Made by a program: the position numbers and the translations under genes
In this document: one piece after another, positions 1 to 7,701 of the stretch
Numbering within the stretch: position 1 is the first letter of the stretch
Layout: each line of letters starts with the position of its first letter
Assembly (NCBI GenBank): GCA_035711845.1
Contig: DASTBU010000182.1
Location: 1 to 23,505 of the forward strand
Reading direction: 5' to 3'
Length of the DNA: 23,505 nt
DNA from: DASTBU01 sp035711845
Lineage (GTDB): Bacteria; Acidobacteriota; Vicinamibacteria; Vicinamibacterales; 2-12-FULL-66-21
The notes under the pieces: generated by a model
Told to the model about the DNA's origin: nothing
The model's input: only the letters and a program-made list of their open reading frames with translations
Database searches by the model: none

Positions 1-75
1 CGAGTCGCATGAGGCGACGCCGAACCCCACGCCAAGAATCAGGGTCAGCACAACGGGGCGAACCTTGGTGCACAT
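1..75 (-). CDS. Lipoprotein, N-terminal fragment (runs off window edge)
   Basis: The reverse strand has a strong Shine-Dalgarno AGGAGG (80-85), four bases before an ATG at 73-75. The 25 codons before the window edge read MCTKVRPVVLTLILGVGFGV followed by ASCDS. That is a short basic N-region, a hydrophobic core and a lipobox-like V-A-S-C, so the product is probably a lipid-anchored envelope protein with Cys23 as the modified residue. Only the signal peptide is visible, so the mature function cannot be named. The gene diverges from the cox operon across a 466-base gap. Confidence 0.62.
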   Translation of the reverse strand, partial: MCTKVRPVVLTLILGVGFGVASCDS

Positions 76-325
76 ATCGCCTCCTGCAATCAGCAACGTG
101 TCCTTGCCGCTACTCCCTCTAACGTTCGCGGCGGGCGTTCCGGACAAGCATCCCGGCGTGGCCTGCCGGCGTCGAATCGATGCCGCTGAGAACGCGGTTC
201 GCGCCGTCGAGCGCAACTCGAAGTCCAGAGCCTGGTTCCCGGCGACCTCGACTTCCTCGACCTGGTGGCGCCGATAGGCGCGTAGGGATACAGTCTCCTG
301 CCCGGCACCGGGGGAAGTCCTGACC

Positions 326-361
326 GATTCATGGGATTTCCCTGAATCCTGCCCTTAGGGC
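326..361. promoter_or_regulatory. Pair of inverted repeats, candidate operator
   Basis: GATTCATGGGA (326-336) is followed two bases later by TCCCTGAATC (339-348), an inverted repeat with one unpaired base. It is followed almost at once by GCCCTTAGGGC (351-361), a five-base-arm palindrome. The two lie in the middle of the divergent gap and could bind a dimeric regulator of either gene. No regulator gene is adjacent, so the assignment is inference. Confidence 0.3.
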
Positions 362-420
362 TGGAGCCGGCGGCCTCGCTGGTGCCTGAAAGCGGCGACC
401 GACGGCGCATCAGTAACCCC

Positions 421-466
421 CCGCGATCGCGGAGCGTTCCCGGCGTGACGCCGCGCGGGGTATACT
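421..466 (+). promoter_or_regulatory. Possible cox operon promoter with overlapping palindromes
   Basis: TATACT (461-466) matches five of six bases of the sigma-70 -10 consensus and lies 75 bases before the coxS start. The -35 position is poor (TTCCCG at 437-442, 18-base spacer). Two palindromes surround it: CCGCGATCGCGG (421-432, perfect) just upstream and GGCGTGACGCC (442-452) inside the spacer. A weak -35 with operator-like palindromes would suit an activator-dependent promoter, but this is only a sequence impression. Confidence 0.28.
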
Positions 467-541
467 CCGAACCCCGGACCTGGCCAGCCTGATTGATTCT
501 TCAGTAGCCTCCAGGCCGTCACCTGCAGCGAGGGGTATCCC

Positions 542-1021
542 ATGACCGTCCCCGTCACCTTGACCGTAAACGGCAGGACCGAGCGGCACGTGGTCGAGCC
601 ACGACTGCTGCTCGTCCACTTCCTGAGAGACATGCTCGGCCTCACCGGCACCAAGGTCGGCTGCGATACGAGCCAGTGCGGCTCGTGCACCGTGCTGGTG
701 GACGGCGTGGCCGTCAAGTCGTGCACGTGCCTCACGGTTCAGGCCGATGGCGCGAAGGTCACCACGATCGAAGGCTTTGCGCCGGCTCCCGACCGCCTCC
801 ATCCCCTTCAGGAAGCGTTCTGGACCAAGCACGGCCTGCAGTGCGGGTTCTGCACGCCGGGGATGATCTTCGCAGCCGACGAGCTCCTGCGCTCGAACCC
901 GGATCCCACGCCAGAGCAGATCCGGCATGGCCTCGAGGGCAACCTCTGCCGTTGCACCGGCTACCAGAACATCGTCCGCGCGGTGCAGGAGGCCGCCGCC
1001 GCCATGGGAGGTCGACGATGA
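542..1021 (+). CDS. coxS: Molybdenum hydroxylase small [2Fe-2S] subunit (CoxS-like)
   Basis: A 159-residue iron-sulfur subunit of the xanthine dehydrogenase/CO dehydrogenase family, normal in length. The N-terminal plant-ferredoxin-type cluster uses C41, C46, C49 and C61 (GCDTSQCGSC). The C-terminal helical [2Fe-2S] domain uses C101, C104, C136 and C138 (LQCGFCTPG and NLCRCTGYQ). It carries electrons from the Mo centre of the large subunit to the FAD of the medium subunit. GAGGGG (530-535) six bases before the ATG supports the start. The stop overlaps the coxL start as ATGA (1018-1021), indicating translational coupling. It is the first gene of a six-gene operon in S-L-M order, the order usual for form II enzymes. 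Confidence 0.93.
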   Translation: MTVPVTLTVNGRTERHVVEPRLLLVHFLRDMLGLTGTKVGCDTSQCGSCTVLVDGVAVKSCTCLTVQADGAKVTTIEGFAPAPDRLHPLQEAFWTKHGLQCGFCTPGMIFAADELLRSNPDPTPEQIRHGLEGNLCRCTGYQNIVRAVQEAAAAMGGRR

Positions 1022-3360
1022 GCTCACGCATCTTCGGCTCCGCGATCCGGCGACGCGAAGACCCGCGGCTGATCACGGGCACGGCGACCTACACCGACGA
1101 CATCAGGTTACCGGGCCTGGTGCACGCGGCGATGCTCAGAAGCCCTCACGCGCACGCACGCCTCCGGCGCATCGATACGAGCAAGGCGGCCAAAGCACCT
1201 GGCGTCCTCGCCGTCTACACTGGAAAGGACACGGCTGGGGTGCTGAAGCCGATGCCCTGCGCGTGGCTGATCCCGAACTCCGACCTCAAGGTTGCCGAGT
1301 ACCCCTGCATCGCCACCGACGTCGTTCGCTACGTCGGCGACATCGTCGCGGTCGTCGTGGCTGAAACCGCCTATCACGCGCAGGATGCGCTCGATCTGAT
1401 CGAGGTCGACTACGAGGCGCTCCCGGCGGTGGTGGATCCGCAGCAGGCGGCTGCCAGCGGCGCACCGCTCGTGCACGACAGCGTGCCCGGCAACCAGGCG
1501 TTCCACTGGGTGGTGAGCGGCGGCGACGTTGACGCCGCATTTGCGTCGGCCGAGGTCGTCGTCAAGGATCGCATCGTCCAGCAGCGGCTGATTCCGACGG
1601 CGATGGAAACGCGCTCCGCCGTCGCGCAGTGGACGCCGGCAACGGGAGATCTGACGCTCTGGAACACCACACAGAACCCCCACATCGTCCGGTTCATCGG
1701 ATCCATCGTGACCGGTGTTCCCGAGGACAAGCTTCGCGTGATCGCCCCGGAGGTCGGCGGCGGCTTCGGCAGCAAGATTCCGCAGTATCCAGGCGAGTTC
1801 ATCACGGCGTTCTGTTCGATGCGGCTGGCACGGCCCGTCAAGTGGACCGAGACGCGCAGTGAGAATTACATCGCGACGACGCACGGGCGCGACCACGTAC
1901 AGGAAGTCGAGCTTGCCGGCACGAAGGATGGGCGCGTCACGGCGCTCAGATGCCGCGTGTGGGCCGGCATGGGCGCGTATCTCTCGACGGCTGCGCCCGG
2001 CATCCCGACGATCCTCCACGGGCTGATGCTGTCGGGACCCTACCGGATACCCGCGGTGCGTGAGGACGTCTACGGTGTCTACAGCAACACCACGCCGGTC
2101 GAGGCCTATCGGGGGGCGGGCCGGCCGGAAGCCACCTACATGATCGAGCGGCTGATGGACCGCTTCGCGCACGCCATCCAGATGGATCCGGTCGAGGTGC
2201 GCCGTAAGAACCTCATTCCTCCGTTCAAGGACGGATTCGATGTGGTGACCGGGCTCAAGTACGACAGCGGCAACTACCAGGCGGCGCTCGACAAGGCTCT
2301 CACGCACGTGGATTACGCGGCGCTCCGCGCCGAGCAGGCCCGGTTGCGTGGCCAGGGCCGGTACATGGGGATCGGCGTGTCCACCTACGTCGAGATCTGC
2401 GGGCTGGGACCCTCGCAGGTCGCCGGAGCGGTCGGCTTCCAGGGCGGATTGTGGGAAAGCGCGATCGTGCGTTTCCATCCAAGCGGCAAGGTGCACGTCT
2501 TCATCGGTGCGAAACCCCATGGGCAGGGTGAAGAGACCACCTTCGCACAGATCGTCGCCTCCGAGGTGGGCGTCGATGTGAACGACGTCAAGGTCGTGCA
2601 CGGCGATACGGATCGCACGCCGATGGGATGGGGCACGTACGGGAGCCGGACCACTGCGGTCGGCGGCGCGGCACTCGCCGTCGCGGTGCGGAAGATCAAG
2701 GACAAGGCGAAGGCACTTACCGCGCATGTGCTCGAGGCGGCGGTGGAGGATATCGACTACGCCGACGGTAAGTTCTTCGTGAAGGGCTCACCCGGGAGCG
2801 CGAAGACGATCCAGGATATTGCCCTGCTCGCGCACGTGGCCTGGAACCTTCCGCCGGGGATGGAAGCGGGACTCGAAGCCTCGAGCTTCTACGATCCCCC
2901 GAACTTCACCTATCCGTTCGGCGCGCACGTCGCGGTGGTGGAGGTGCATCCCGACACCGGCGCCATCGCGCTCGAGAGGTATGTCGCGGTGGACGATTGC
3001 GGCCCGCAGATCAACCCGATGATCGTCGAAGGGCAGGTGCACGGCGGCGTCGTCCAGGGCATCGGGCAGGCGCTGTGGGAAGAAGCGGTGTACGACGAAG
3101 CCGGCCAGCTGATAACGGGGACACTGATGGACTACGCGATCCCGCGGGCGGATGGTCTGCCCGACATCGAGGTACTGTCCACCGTCACGCCGTCGCCGCA
3201 TCACCCGCTTGGCGTGAAGGGCATCGGCGAGGCCGGGACGATCGCCTCCACCTGCACGGTCTACAACGCCGTCATCGATGCGCTGCGTCCTCTGGGCGTG
3301 GACGCGCTGCCGATGCCGATGACACCCGAGCGCGTCTGGCAGGCCGTGCGCACCAAATAG
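1018..3360 (+). CDS. coxL: Molybdenum hydroxylase large subunit, form II CoxL-like
   Basis: A 780-residue molybdopterin-cytosine-dinucleotide subunit, full length for the family. It begins at the ATG overlapping the coxS stop; the open frame continues upstream only as coxS shadow. Visible motifs are REDPRLITG near the N-terminus, EVGGGFGSK (245-253, cofactor binding), AYRGAGR (363-369) and GVKGIGEAG (732-740), where E738 is the family's catalytic glutamate. AYRGAGR is the form II active-site loop. True aerobic CO dehydrogenases have AYXCSFR, whose Cys binds the copper of the CuSMo centre, so the substrate here is probably not CO and may be an aldehyde, purine or other heterocycle. The substrate cannot be read from sequence. 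Confidence 0.92.
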   Translation: MSSRIFGSAIRRREDPRLITGTATYTDDIRLPGLVHAAMLRSPHAHARLRRIDTSKAAKAPGVLAVYTGKDTAGVLKPMPCAWLIPNSDLKVAEYPCIATDVVRYVGDIVAVVVAETAYHAQDALDLIEVDYEALPAVVDPQQAAASGAPLVHDSVPGNQAFHWVVSGGDVDAAFASAEVVVKDRIVQQRLIPTAMETRSAVAQWTPATGDLTLWNTTQNPHIVRFIGSIVTGVPEDKLRVIAPEVGGGFGSKIPQYPGEFITAFCSMRLARPVKWTETRSENYIATTHGRDHVQEVELAGTKDGRVTALRCRVWAGMGAYLSTAAPGIPTILHGLMLSGPYRIPAVREDVYGVYSNTTPVEAYRGAGRPEATYMIERLMDRFAHAIQMDPVEVRRKNLIPPFKDGFDVVTGLKYDSGNYQAALDKALTHVDYAALRAEQARLRGQGRYMGIGVSTYVEICGLGPSQVAGAVGFQGGLWESAIVRFHPSGKVHVFIGAKPHGQGEETTFAQIVASEVGVDVNDVKVVHGDTDRTPMGWGTYGSRTTAVGGAALAVAVRKIKDKAKALTAHVLEAAVEDIDYADGKFFVKGSPGSAKTIQDIALLAHVAWNLPPGMEAGLEASSFYDPPNFTYPFGAHVAVVEVHPDTGAIALERYVAVDDCGPQINPMIVEGQVHGGVVQGIGQALWEEAVYDEAGQLITGTLMDYAIPRADGLPDIEVLSTVTPSPHHPLGVKGIGEAGTIASTCTVYNAVIDALRPLGVDALPMPMTPERVWQAVRTK

Positions 3361-3386
3361 ATCGGCTTCTCGAGGGAGCGAATGCG

Positions 3387-4253
3387 ATGTACGCCTCACC
3401 CTTTCAATATCACCGGGCCGGATCCATCGCGGAGGCTCGCCAGCTGCTTGCGGCCCATCCCGGAGCAAAGCTGCTTGCCGGCGGCCACAGCCTGCTACCG
3501 CTGATGAAGCTGCGGCTCGCGAACCCCGAGGCGTTGATCGACATCGGATCGATCGCCGAGCTCAAGGGAATCACCGCAACCCAGGATGGTTTTCGCATCG
3601 GCGCCGCGACCCCCCACGCGGCGATCGCCGCCTCGTCGCACCTCGCGACGGGCTGCGCCGTCGTCGCCGAAACGGCCGGACGGATCGGCGACCCGGCCGT
3701 TCGCAACCGCGGAACAATTGGCGGCAGTCTCGCCCATGCCGATCCGGGCGCCGATCTGCCCGGCGTGCTCGTCGCGATCGGCGCGTCGATCGAGGTGATC
3801 GGCGCAGCCGGGACGAGGACAATCGCGGCCGATGACTTCTTCCAGGGGTTGATGACGACGGCGCTGGGTGAAGGGGACATCGTGACGGCCATCCGCGTCC
3901 GGCGTCTCAAGAAGGGTGAGGGGGCCGCCTACGCCAAGTTCCCGCACCCCGCTTCCCGATATGCGGTGATCGGGGCGGCGGCGTGCATCGCCGTCGAGAA
4001 AGGCGCGTGCACCAGCGGCCGCGTCGTGGTCAGCGGACTCCTGCCGAGGCCAACCGTTCTTGCGTCGGTCGAGAAGGCCCTGGTTGGAGCGAAGCTGGAC
4101 GAGGCCGCGATCGCGGCGGCCGGTGGCCGTGCCGGCGAGGACCTGGGCGACGACATCATCGGCGACAATTTCGCCTCGGCCGGTTATCGTCGCGGGGTCG
4201 TCAGCGTGTACGTGGCGCGAGCCGTCCGCGAAGCGGCACGGCGGGCCGGATGA
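3387..4253 (+). CDS. coxM: Molybdenum hydroxylase medium FAD subunit (CoxM-like)
   Basis: A 288-residue FAD-binding subunit, typical in size. Both FAD signatures are visible: AGGHSLLP (31-38) and TIGGSLAHADP (110-120). It passes electrons from the iron-sulfur clusters to quinone or another acceptor. The ATG at 3387 gives the family start MYASPFQYHR and has a purine-rich GAGGGAG ahead of it. The open frame upstream of this ATG overlaps coxL and is not part of the protein. The stop overlaps the next gene as ATGA (4250-4253). Confidence 0.92.
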   Translation: MYASPFQYHRAGSIAEARQLLAAHPGAKLLAGGHSLLPLMKLRLANPEALIDIGSIAELKGITATQDGFRIGAATPHAAIAASSHLATGCAVVAETAGRIGDPAVRNRGTIGGSLAHADPGADLPGVLVAIGASIEVIGAAGTRTIAADDFFQGLMTTALGEGDIVTAIRVRRLKKGEGAAYAKFPHPASRYAVIGAAACIAVEKGACTSGRVVVSGLLPRPTVLASVEKALVGAKLDEAAIAAAGGRAGEDLGDDIIGDNFASAGYRRGVVSVYVARAVREAARRAG

Positions 4254-5284
4254 ACGAGCAGCCCGCGACCGCGGCCAGGATCGAGCGATTCCCAGCATCT
4301 ATCGATCAGCTTCAGCAGGCGCTGGCCGCGCAACACTACATCGCCGACCGCAGCATCGCCGTGTCGGCGTTCCTCGCCTTGAAGCTCGGACGGCCGCTGT
4401 TTCTGGAGGGCGAGGCCGGCGTGGGCAAGACCGAGGTGGCCAAGGCGCTCGCGTCCGCGCTCGACGCAGAGCTGATCCGGCTTCAATGCTACGAGGGGCT
4501 CGATGTCGGGCACGCCGTCTACGAGTGGGACTACGCGCGGCAGCTGCTGGAGATCCGTCTGCTCGAGGCGGCGCACGCGATCGGCCAGCCGATCGCAGAT
4601 CGCTCGATCGCCGATCGCGCGATCGAGAGCGGGGACATCGCGCCGGCGCGGGCGCATCTGTTCAGCGAGGCGTTCCTCGTCAAGCGGCCGCTCCTGCGCG
4701 CCCTTGAGTCGGCCGAACAGCGACCCACCGTTCTCCTGATCGACGAGATCGATCGAGCGGACGAGGAGTTCGAAGGCTATCTGCTCGAGCTGCTCTCGGA
4801 CTTCCAGGTCACCATCCCCGAGCTCGGCACGATTCGCGCCGCGACGCCGCCGATCGTGATCCTCACGTCCAACCGGACGCGCGAGGTCCACGACGCGCTC
4901 AAGCGGCGATGTCTGTATCTCTGGATTGGCTATCCCGACTTCGAGAAGGAGCTGCGCATCATCGAGACCAGGCTGCCGGGCGCCTCGAAACAGCTGGCCG
5001 AGCAGGTGACCGCGTTCGTCCAGGAACTGCGGAGCGTGGAGCTGTACAAGGTCCCAGGCGTTTCGGAAACGCTCGATTGGACGGCCGCGCTCGTGGCGCT
5101 CGCTCAGGACCGGCTCGATCCGGCCGTGATCGACGAAACCATCGGCATCCTCCTGAAGTATCAGGAAGACGTCCAGGCGGTACGCGGCGCACGTGCCGGC
5201 GAAATCCTTTCACGGGCGCTTGCGCGTGGCGCGCGCCAGAGCGGCGCACGGACCCCGACGGAATCCCGCGTCTCCGGAGGGTGA
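4250..5284 (+). CDS. coxD: MoxR-type AAA+ ATPase, CoxD-like maturation factor
   Basis: A 344-residue AAA+ ATPase with Walker A GEAGVGKT (54-61), Walker B VLLIDEID (161-168) and a sensor-1 region VILTSNRTR. CoxD ATPases act with the VWA protein CoxE; in Oligotropha they complete the CuSMo active site of CO dehydrogenase. Here the partner enzyme is form II and lacks the copper-binding loop Cys, so the job is probably a related insertion or activation step. A short stretch between Walker A and Walker B (about residues 110-128) is coded by DNA very rich in GATCG (4577-4632) and looks like a local expansion. The start overlaps the coxM stop; three bases separate its stop from coxE. Confidence 0.9.
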   Translation: MNEQPATAARIERFPASIDQLQQALAAQHYIADRSIAVSAFLALKLGRPLFLEGEAGVGKTEVAKALASALDAELIRLQCYEGLDVGHAVYEWDYARQLLEIRLLEAAHAIGQPIADRSIADRAIESGDIAPARAHLFSEAFLVKRPLLRALESAEQRPTVLLIDEIDRADEEFEGYLLELLSDFQVTIPELGTIRAATPPIVILTSNRTREVHDALKRRCLYLWIGYPDFEKELRIIETRLPGASKQLAEQVTAFVQELRSVELYKVPGVSETLDWTAALVALAQDRLDPAVIDETIGILLKYQEDVQAVRGARAGEILSRALARGARQSGARTPTESRVSGG

Positions 5285-5287
5285 TCC

Positions 5288-6526
5288 ATGTCGGCCGAGC
5301 CTCCTGGCGGAGCTCTCCTCCCCAACCTCGTGCTCTTCGGGCGGGTGCTGCGCCGCGCCGGACTGGACGTGCACACCGGCCGCCTGATCGATGCGGTTCG
5401 TGCGCTCGCCTACGTCGACCTCGGCCGGCGTGCCGACGTCCATCACACGCTTGCGGCCCTGCTGGTGCACCGCCACGAGGATCTCGTCCTCTTCGACCGC
5501 GCATTCGATGCGTTCTGGCGGAAGCGCGGGGGACACTGGGGGCGGAGCGACCTGCGCGCGCTCGGCGAGCAGCGCTCGGGGATCAAGCTGCGGTTCACCA
5601 TGCCGGGGTTCGGCGAGGACGGCTGGGACGAGCAACCGCAAGAGCCGAGCGAACCGCTGGAGGTGCCGCGGCCCACGTGGAGTGCCCGCGAGGCGCTCCG
5701 GCAGAAGAACTTTGCCAGCTACACAGCGGAGGAGATCGCCGAAGCCAGCGCGGCCATGGCGTCCCTCGCGTGGAATCCCGGCGAACGGCGCACGCGCCGG
5801 TGGCGGATCGGCTCCGGGCCTTCGCCCGACATTCGCGCAGCGTTGCGGCGTGCGGGCCGGTCCGGCGGAGAGCTCATCGTCCTGCCGCGTAAAGCGCGGC
5901 GGCGGCGGCCGCGCCCGCTGGTGATCATTGCGGACGTGAGTGGATCGATGGAACGCTACACGCGCATGCTGCTGCGGTTCGTTCACGCGCTCGTGCGCAG
6001 GCGCAAGAGCGTCGAGGCGTTCCTGTTTGCAACGCGCGTGACGCGCATCACGCGCGATCTGAAGCGTGAGCGCGCGGACGAAGCCGTGTCGGCGGTGGCC
6101 CGCCATGTTGAGGACTGGGCAGGAGGCACGCGGATCGGCGATGCGCTGCGCGAGGTGAACCGGCACTGGGCCAGGCGCGTGCTCGGGCGCGGGCCCGTCG
6201 TGCTCCTCATCTCCGACGGGTGGGACCGCGGCGACCCTGCGTTGCTCTCCGCCGAGATCGCGCGCCTGCAGCGCAGTTGCCACCGGCTGATCTGGCTCAA
6301 CCCGCTGCTCGGCTCCCCCGACTACGAGCCGCTCACCCGCGGCATGCGCGCCGCGCGGCCGTTCATCGACGATTTTCTCCCGGCGCACAACCTGGCCAGC
6401 GTCGAGAGACTGGCCGCTCACCTCGACAATCTGCCGGCCCGCCGGCCGGTCCGCCGCTCCACGCCATGGACATTCACGCAACCTACACCTTCGACGCTCC
6501 TGCTCAGGCCGTCTGGGATCTCCTGA
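5288..6526 (+). CDS. coxE: VWA-domain protein, CoxE-like
   Basis: A 412-residue protein whose C-terminal half is a von Willebrand A domain. The MIDAS metal site is visible as DVSGS (216-220), with a later LISDGWDRGD segment. CoxE is the partner of the CoxD ATPase in maturing Mo hydroxylases. The first roughly 200 residues are the Arg-rich N-terminal region usual for CoxE/YeiM-type VWA proteins. The reading frame runs 61 bases into coxG, and the last 20 or so residues look low in conservation. A long overlap like this often means the original stop was lost or that the two genes are tightly coupled. Confidence 0.88.
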   Translation: MSAEPPGGALLPNLVLFGRVLRRAGLDVHTGRLIDAVRALAYVDLGRRADVHHTLAALLVHRHEDLVLFDRAFDAFWRKRGGHWGRSDLRALGEQRSGIKLRFTMPGFGEDGWDEQPQEPSEPLEVPRPTWSAREALRQKNFASYTAEEIAEASAAMASLAWNPGERRTRRWRIGSGPSPDIRAALRRAGRSGGELIVLPRKARRRRPRPLVIIADVSGSMERYTRMLLRFVHALVRRRKSVEAFLFATRVTRITRDLKRERADEAVSAVARHVEDWAGGTRIGDALREVNRHWARRVLGRGPVVLLISDGWDRGDPALLSAEIARLQRSCHRLIWLNPLLGSPDYEPLTRGMRAARPFIDDFLPAHNLASVERLAAHLDNLPARRPVRRSTPWTFTQPTPSTLLLRPSGIS

Positions 6527-6903
6527 TGGACACCGAGCGGGTTGCGGCCTGCATCCCCGGCTGCGATCGGCTCGAGCCTGTCGGAGACAACCGCTACCGG
6601 GCGCGGCTCACCGTCTCGCTCGCGGCGGTCAGCGGCGCGTTCGACGGGACCGTCGCGATGGTGGACCAGCACCCGCCTTCTTCGTATCGCCTCCTCGTCG
6701 ATGGTCAGGGCCGCGGCGGGTTCGTGAAGGGCGAGTCCGCGATCACCCTCGCAGATCGGGGAAGCACAACCGATGTGTCGATCGACGGCCACGTGCAGGT
6801 GGGCGGCGCCATCGCCCGCGTCGGCCAGCGGATACTCTCGAGCGTGGCGAAAATGATGATCGACCGCTTCTTCGGTTGCTTACAGACGAAACTGCGCCCC
6901 TGA
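6466..6903 (+). CDS. coxG: CoxG-like SRPBCC protein (membrane recruitment of Mo hydroxylase)
   Basis: A 145-residue START/SRPBCC-fold protein beginning MDIHATYTFDAPAQAVWDLL, with the family features IPGCDRLEPVG and a GxxxGxx-rich middle. CoxG proteins bind a hydrophobic ligand; in mycobacteria CoxG has been linked to quinone supply and membrane association of CO dehydrogenase. The chosen ATG is the only one giving a full-length domain and lies 61 bases inside coxE. It closes the operon; no clear terminator follows in the next 100 bases. Confidence 0.87.
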   Translation: MDIHATYTFDAPAQAVWDLLMDTERVAACIPGCDRLEPVGDNRYRARLTVSLAAVSGAFDGTVAMVDQHPPSSYRLLVDGQGRGGFVKGESAITLADRGSTTDVSIDGHVQVGGAIARVGQRILSSVAKMMIDRFFGCLQTKLRP

Positions 6904-7003
6904 GTTTCTCCTCGTCCGGTCCCCCAACGCTGAGCTGCGAAGGGCAGGTTCCTTGCAGTCGCACTCTCGTGATTACGGGAACCCACAACAAGGAGCCTCA
7001 ACA

Positions 7004-7297
7004 GTGAACATCGACTGGAACAGCGAAGACACATATTGGAAGACGAACTACCGAACGCGGCCGTACGCATCGTCGGGTGCCAGGGAATACGACTATTACC
7101 GACCGGGATACCGATACGGCTACGACGCGGCGAACCGCTTCCAGGGACGCCGGTGGGAAGAGGTCGAGTCCGACCTGGAGCACGACTGGGATCGGTACGA
7201 GCACCGCGGTCAATCCACCTGGCAGCAAATGAAGGATGCCGTGCGTGACGCCTGGGATCGCGTCACAGGGAACGTGCCAGCCGGCACCAAAAGATAG
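7004..7297 (+). CDS. Small Tyr-rich hypothetical protein with acidic amphipathic C-terminus
   Basis: A 97-residue soluble protein. The GTG start is chosen because AAGGAG (6990-6995) sits eight bases before it; an upstream in-frame ATG at 6953 has no such site. The N-terminal half is rich in Tyr, Arg and Trp (TYWKTNYRTRPYA, YDYYRPGYRYGYD). The C-terminal half is acidic and helical with regularly spaced Trp (RRWEEVESDLEHDWDRY, KDAVRDAWDRV). I recognise the general pattern from uncharacterised small proteins but know no function. There is no signal peptide or membrane segment. A strong hairpin follows the stop. Confidence 0.65.
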   Translation: MNIDWNSEDTYWKTNYRTRPYASSGAREYDYYRPGYRYGYDAANRFQGRRWEEVESDLEHDWDRYEHRGQSTWQQMKDAVRDAWDRVTGNVPAGTKR

Positions 7298-7305
7298 TGA
7301 GGGAT

Positions 7306-7327
7306 GGCGGGGTCTTACGACCCCGCC
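7306..7327 (+). terminator. Strong GC hairpin after the small Tyr-rich gene
   Basis: GGCGGGGTC (7306-7314) and GACCCCGCC (7319-7327) form a perfect nine-base-pair stem closed by the tetraloop TTAC, nine bases after the stop codon. No T-run follows, so it would be a Rho-independent terminator of weak type or an mRNA 3'-end stabiliser. Confidence 0.5.
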
Positions 7328-7353
7328 GCTCGTCATCCGTGTCTGTTGCTCGC

Positions 7354-7423
7354 AGCACATCGCACGGCGCACGTGACAAGCCGCACGTCGCACGCGGCAC
7401 GTGGCACGTGGCACGTGGCAAGT
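7354..7423. repeat. Degenerate 7-bp tandem repeat (consensus about GGCACGT)
   Basis: Ten 7-base units can be laid in register. Three consecutive perfect GGCACGT copies lie at 7396-7416. They are flanked by variants such as CGCACGT (7368-7374, 7382-7388), CGCACGG (7361-7367), CGCACGC (7389-7395) and GGCAAGT (7417-7423). The array fills the gap between two small genes and ends about 30 bases before the DUF6496 start. It resembles the heptanucleotide STRR repeats known from some cyanobacteria. Confidence 0.8.
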
Positions 7424-7452
7424 ACGTGGCAAGCAACATGAGAAACTCCACC

Positions 7453-7686
7453 ATGGCCAAATATGGAAGAAAAGCCTCGAAGAGCGTCGAGTCGGCGATG
7501 CGCCGTCGGAAGCGGGGCTCGCTGAAGAGTGGCTCGGGCCGCACGGTGAAGAGCCGCAAGCAGGCGATCGCGATCGGCCTCAGCGAGGCGCGAAAAAAAG
7601 GGGTGAAGGTGCCCTCCCGGAAGTCGTCGCGGAAGGGATCGTCGAGCCGGAAGTCAAAGAGCCGCAGTGGCGGCAAGAAGCGGTAG
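7453..7686 (+). CDS. DUF6496 family, small Lys/Arg/Ser-rich basic protein
   Basis: A 77-residue, extremely basic protein. The first half (MAKYGRKASKSVESAMRRRK, then GSLKSGSGRTVKSRKQAIAI and GLSEARKKG) matches the DUF6496 pattern. The rest is a Ser/Lys/Arg/Gly tail (SRKSSRKGSSSRKSKSRSGG) like histone-type or RNA-binding tails. It may bind nucleic acid, but no function is established. The family start MAKYG favours the ATG at 7453 over an in-frame ATG at 7438; neither has a good ribosome binding site. It stands immediately downstream of the heptamer array. Confidence 0.8.
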   Translation: MAKYGRKASKSVESAMRRRKRGSLKSGSGRTVKSRKQAIAIGLSEARKKGVKVPSRKSSRKGSSSRKSKSRSGGKKR

Positions 7687-7701
7687 CCAGGACGCGGACC
7701 A

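Larger units (their letters stand above)
76..541. other. Intergenic region between divergent genes
   Basis: I see no convincing gene in these 466 bases; the open frames have no recognisable protein. It holds the upstream regions of the lipoprotein gene (leftward) and the cox operon (rightward), with several palindromes listed separately. Confidence 0.6.

Noticed and set aside
1108..2727. 539-codon reverse open frame inside coxL
   Set aside because: CoxL motifs are intact on the forward strand; the reverse product is His/Arg/Asp-rich without recognisable domains.
1018..3360. True aerobic CO dehydrogenase (form I)
   Set aside because: The active-site loop is AYRGAGR, not AYXCSFR, and the gene order is S-L-M.
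7354..7423. CRISPR array
   Set aside because: The units are 7 bases, head to tail and without spacers, and no cas gene is present.
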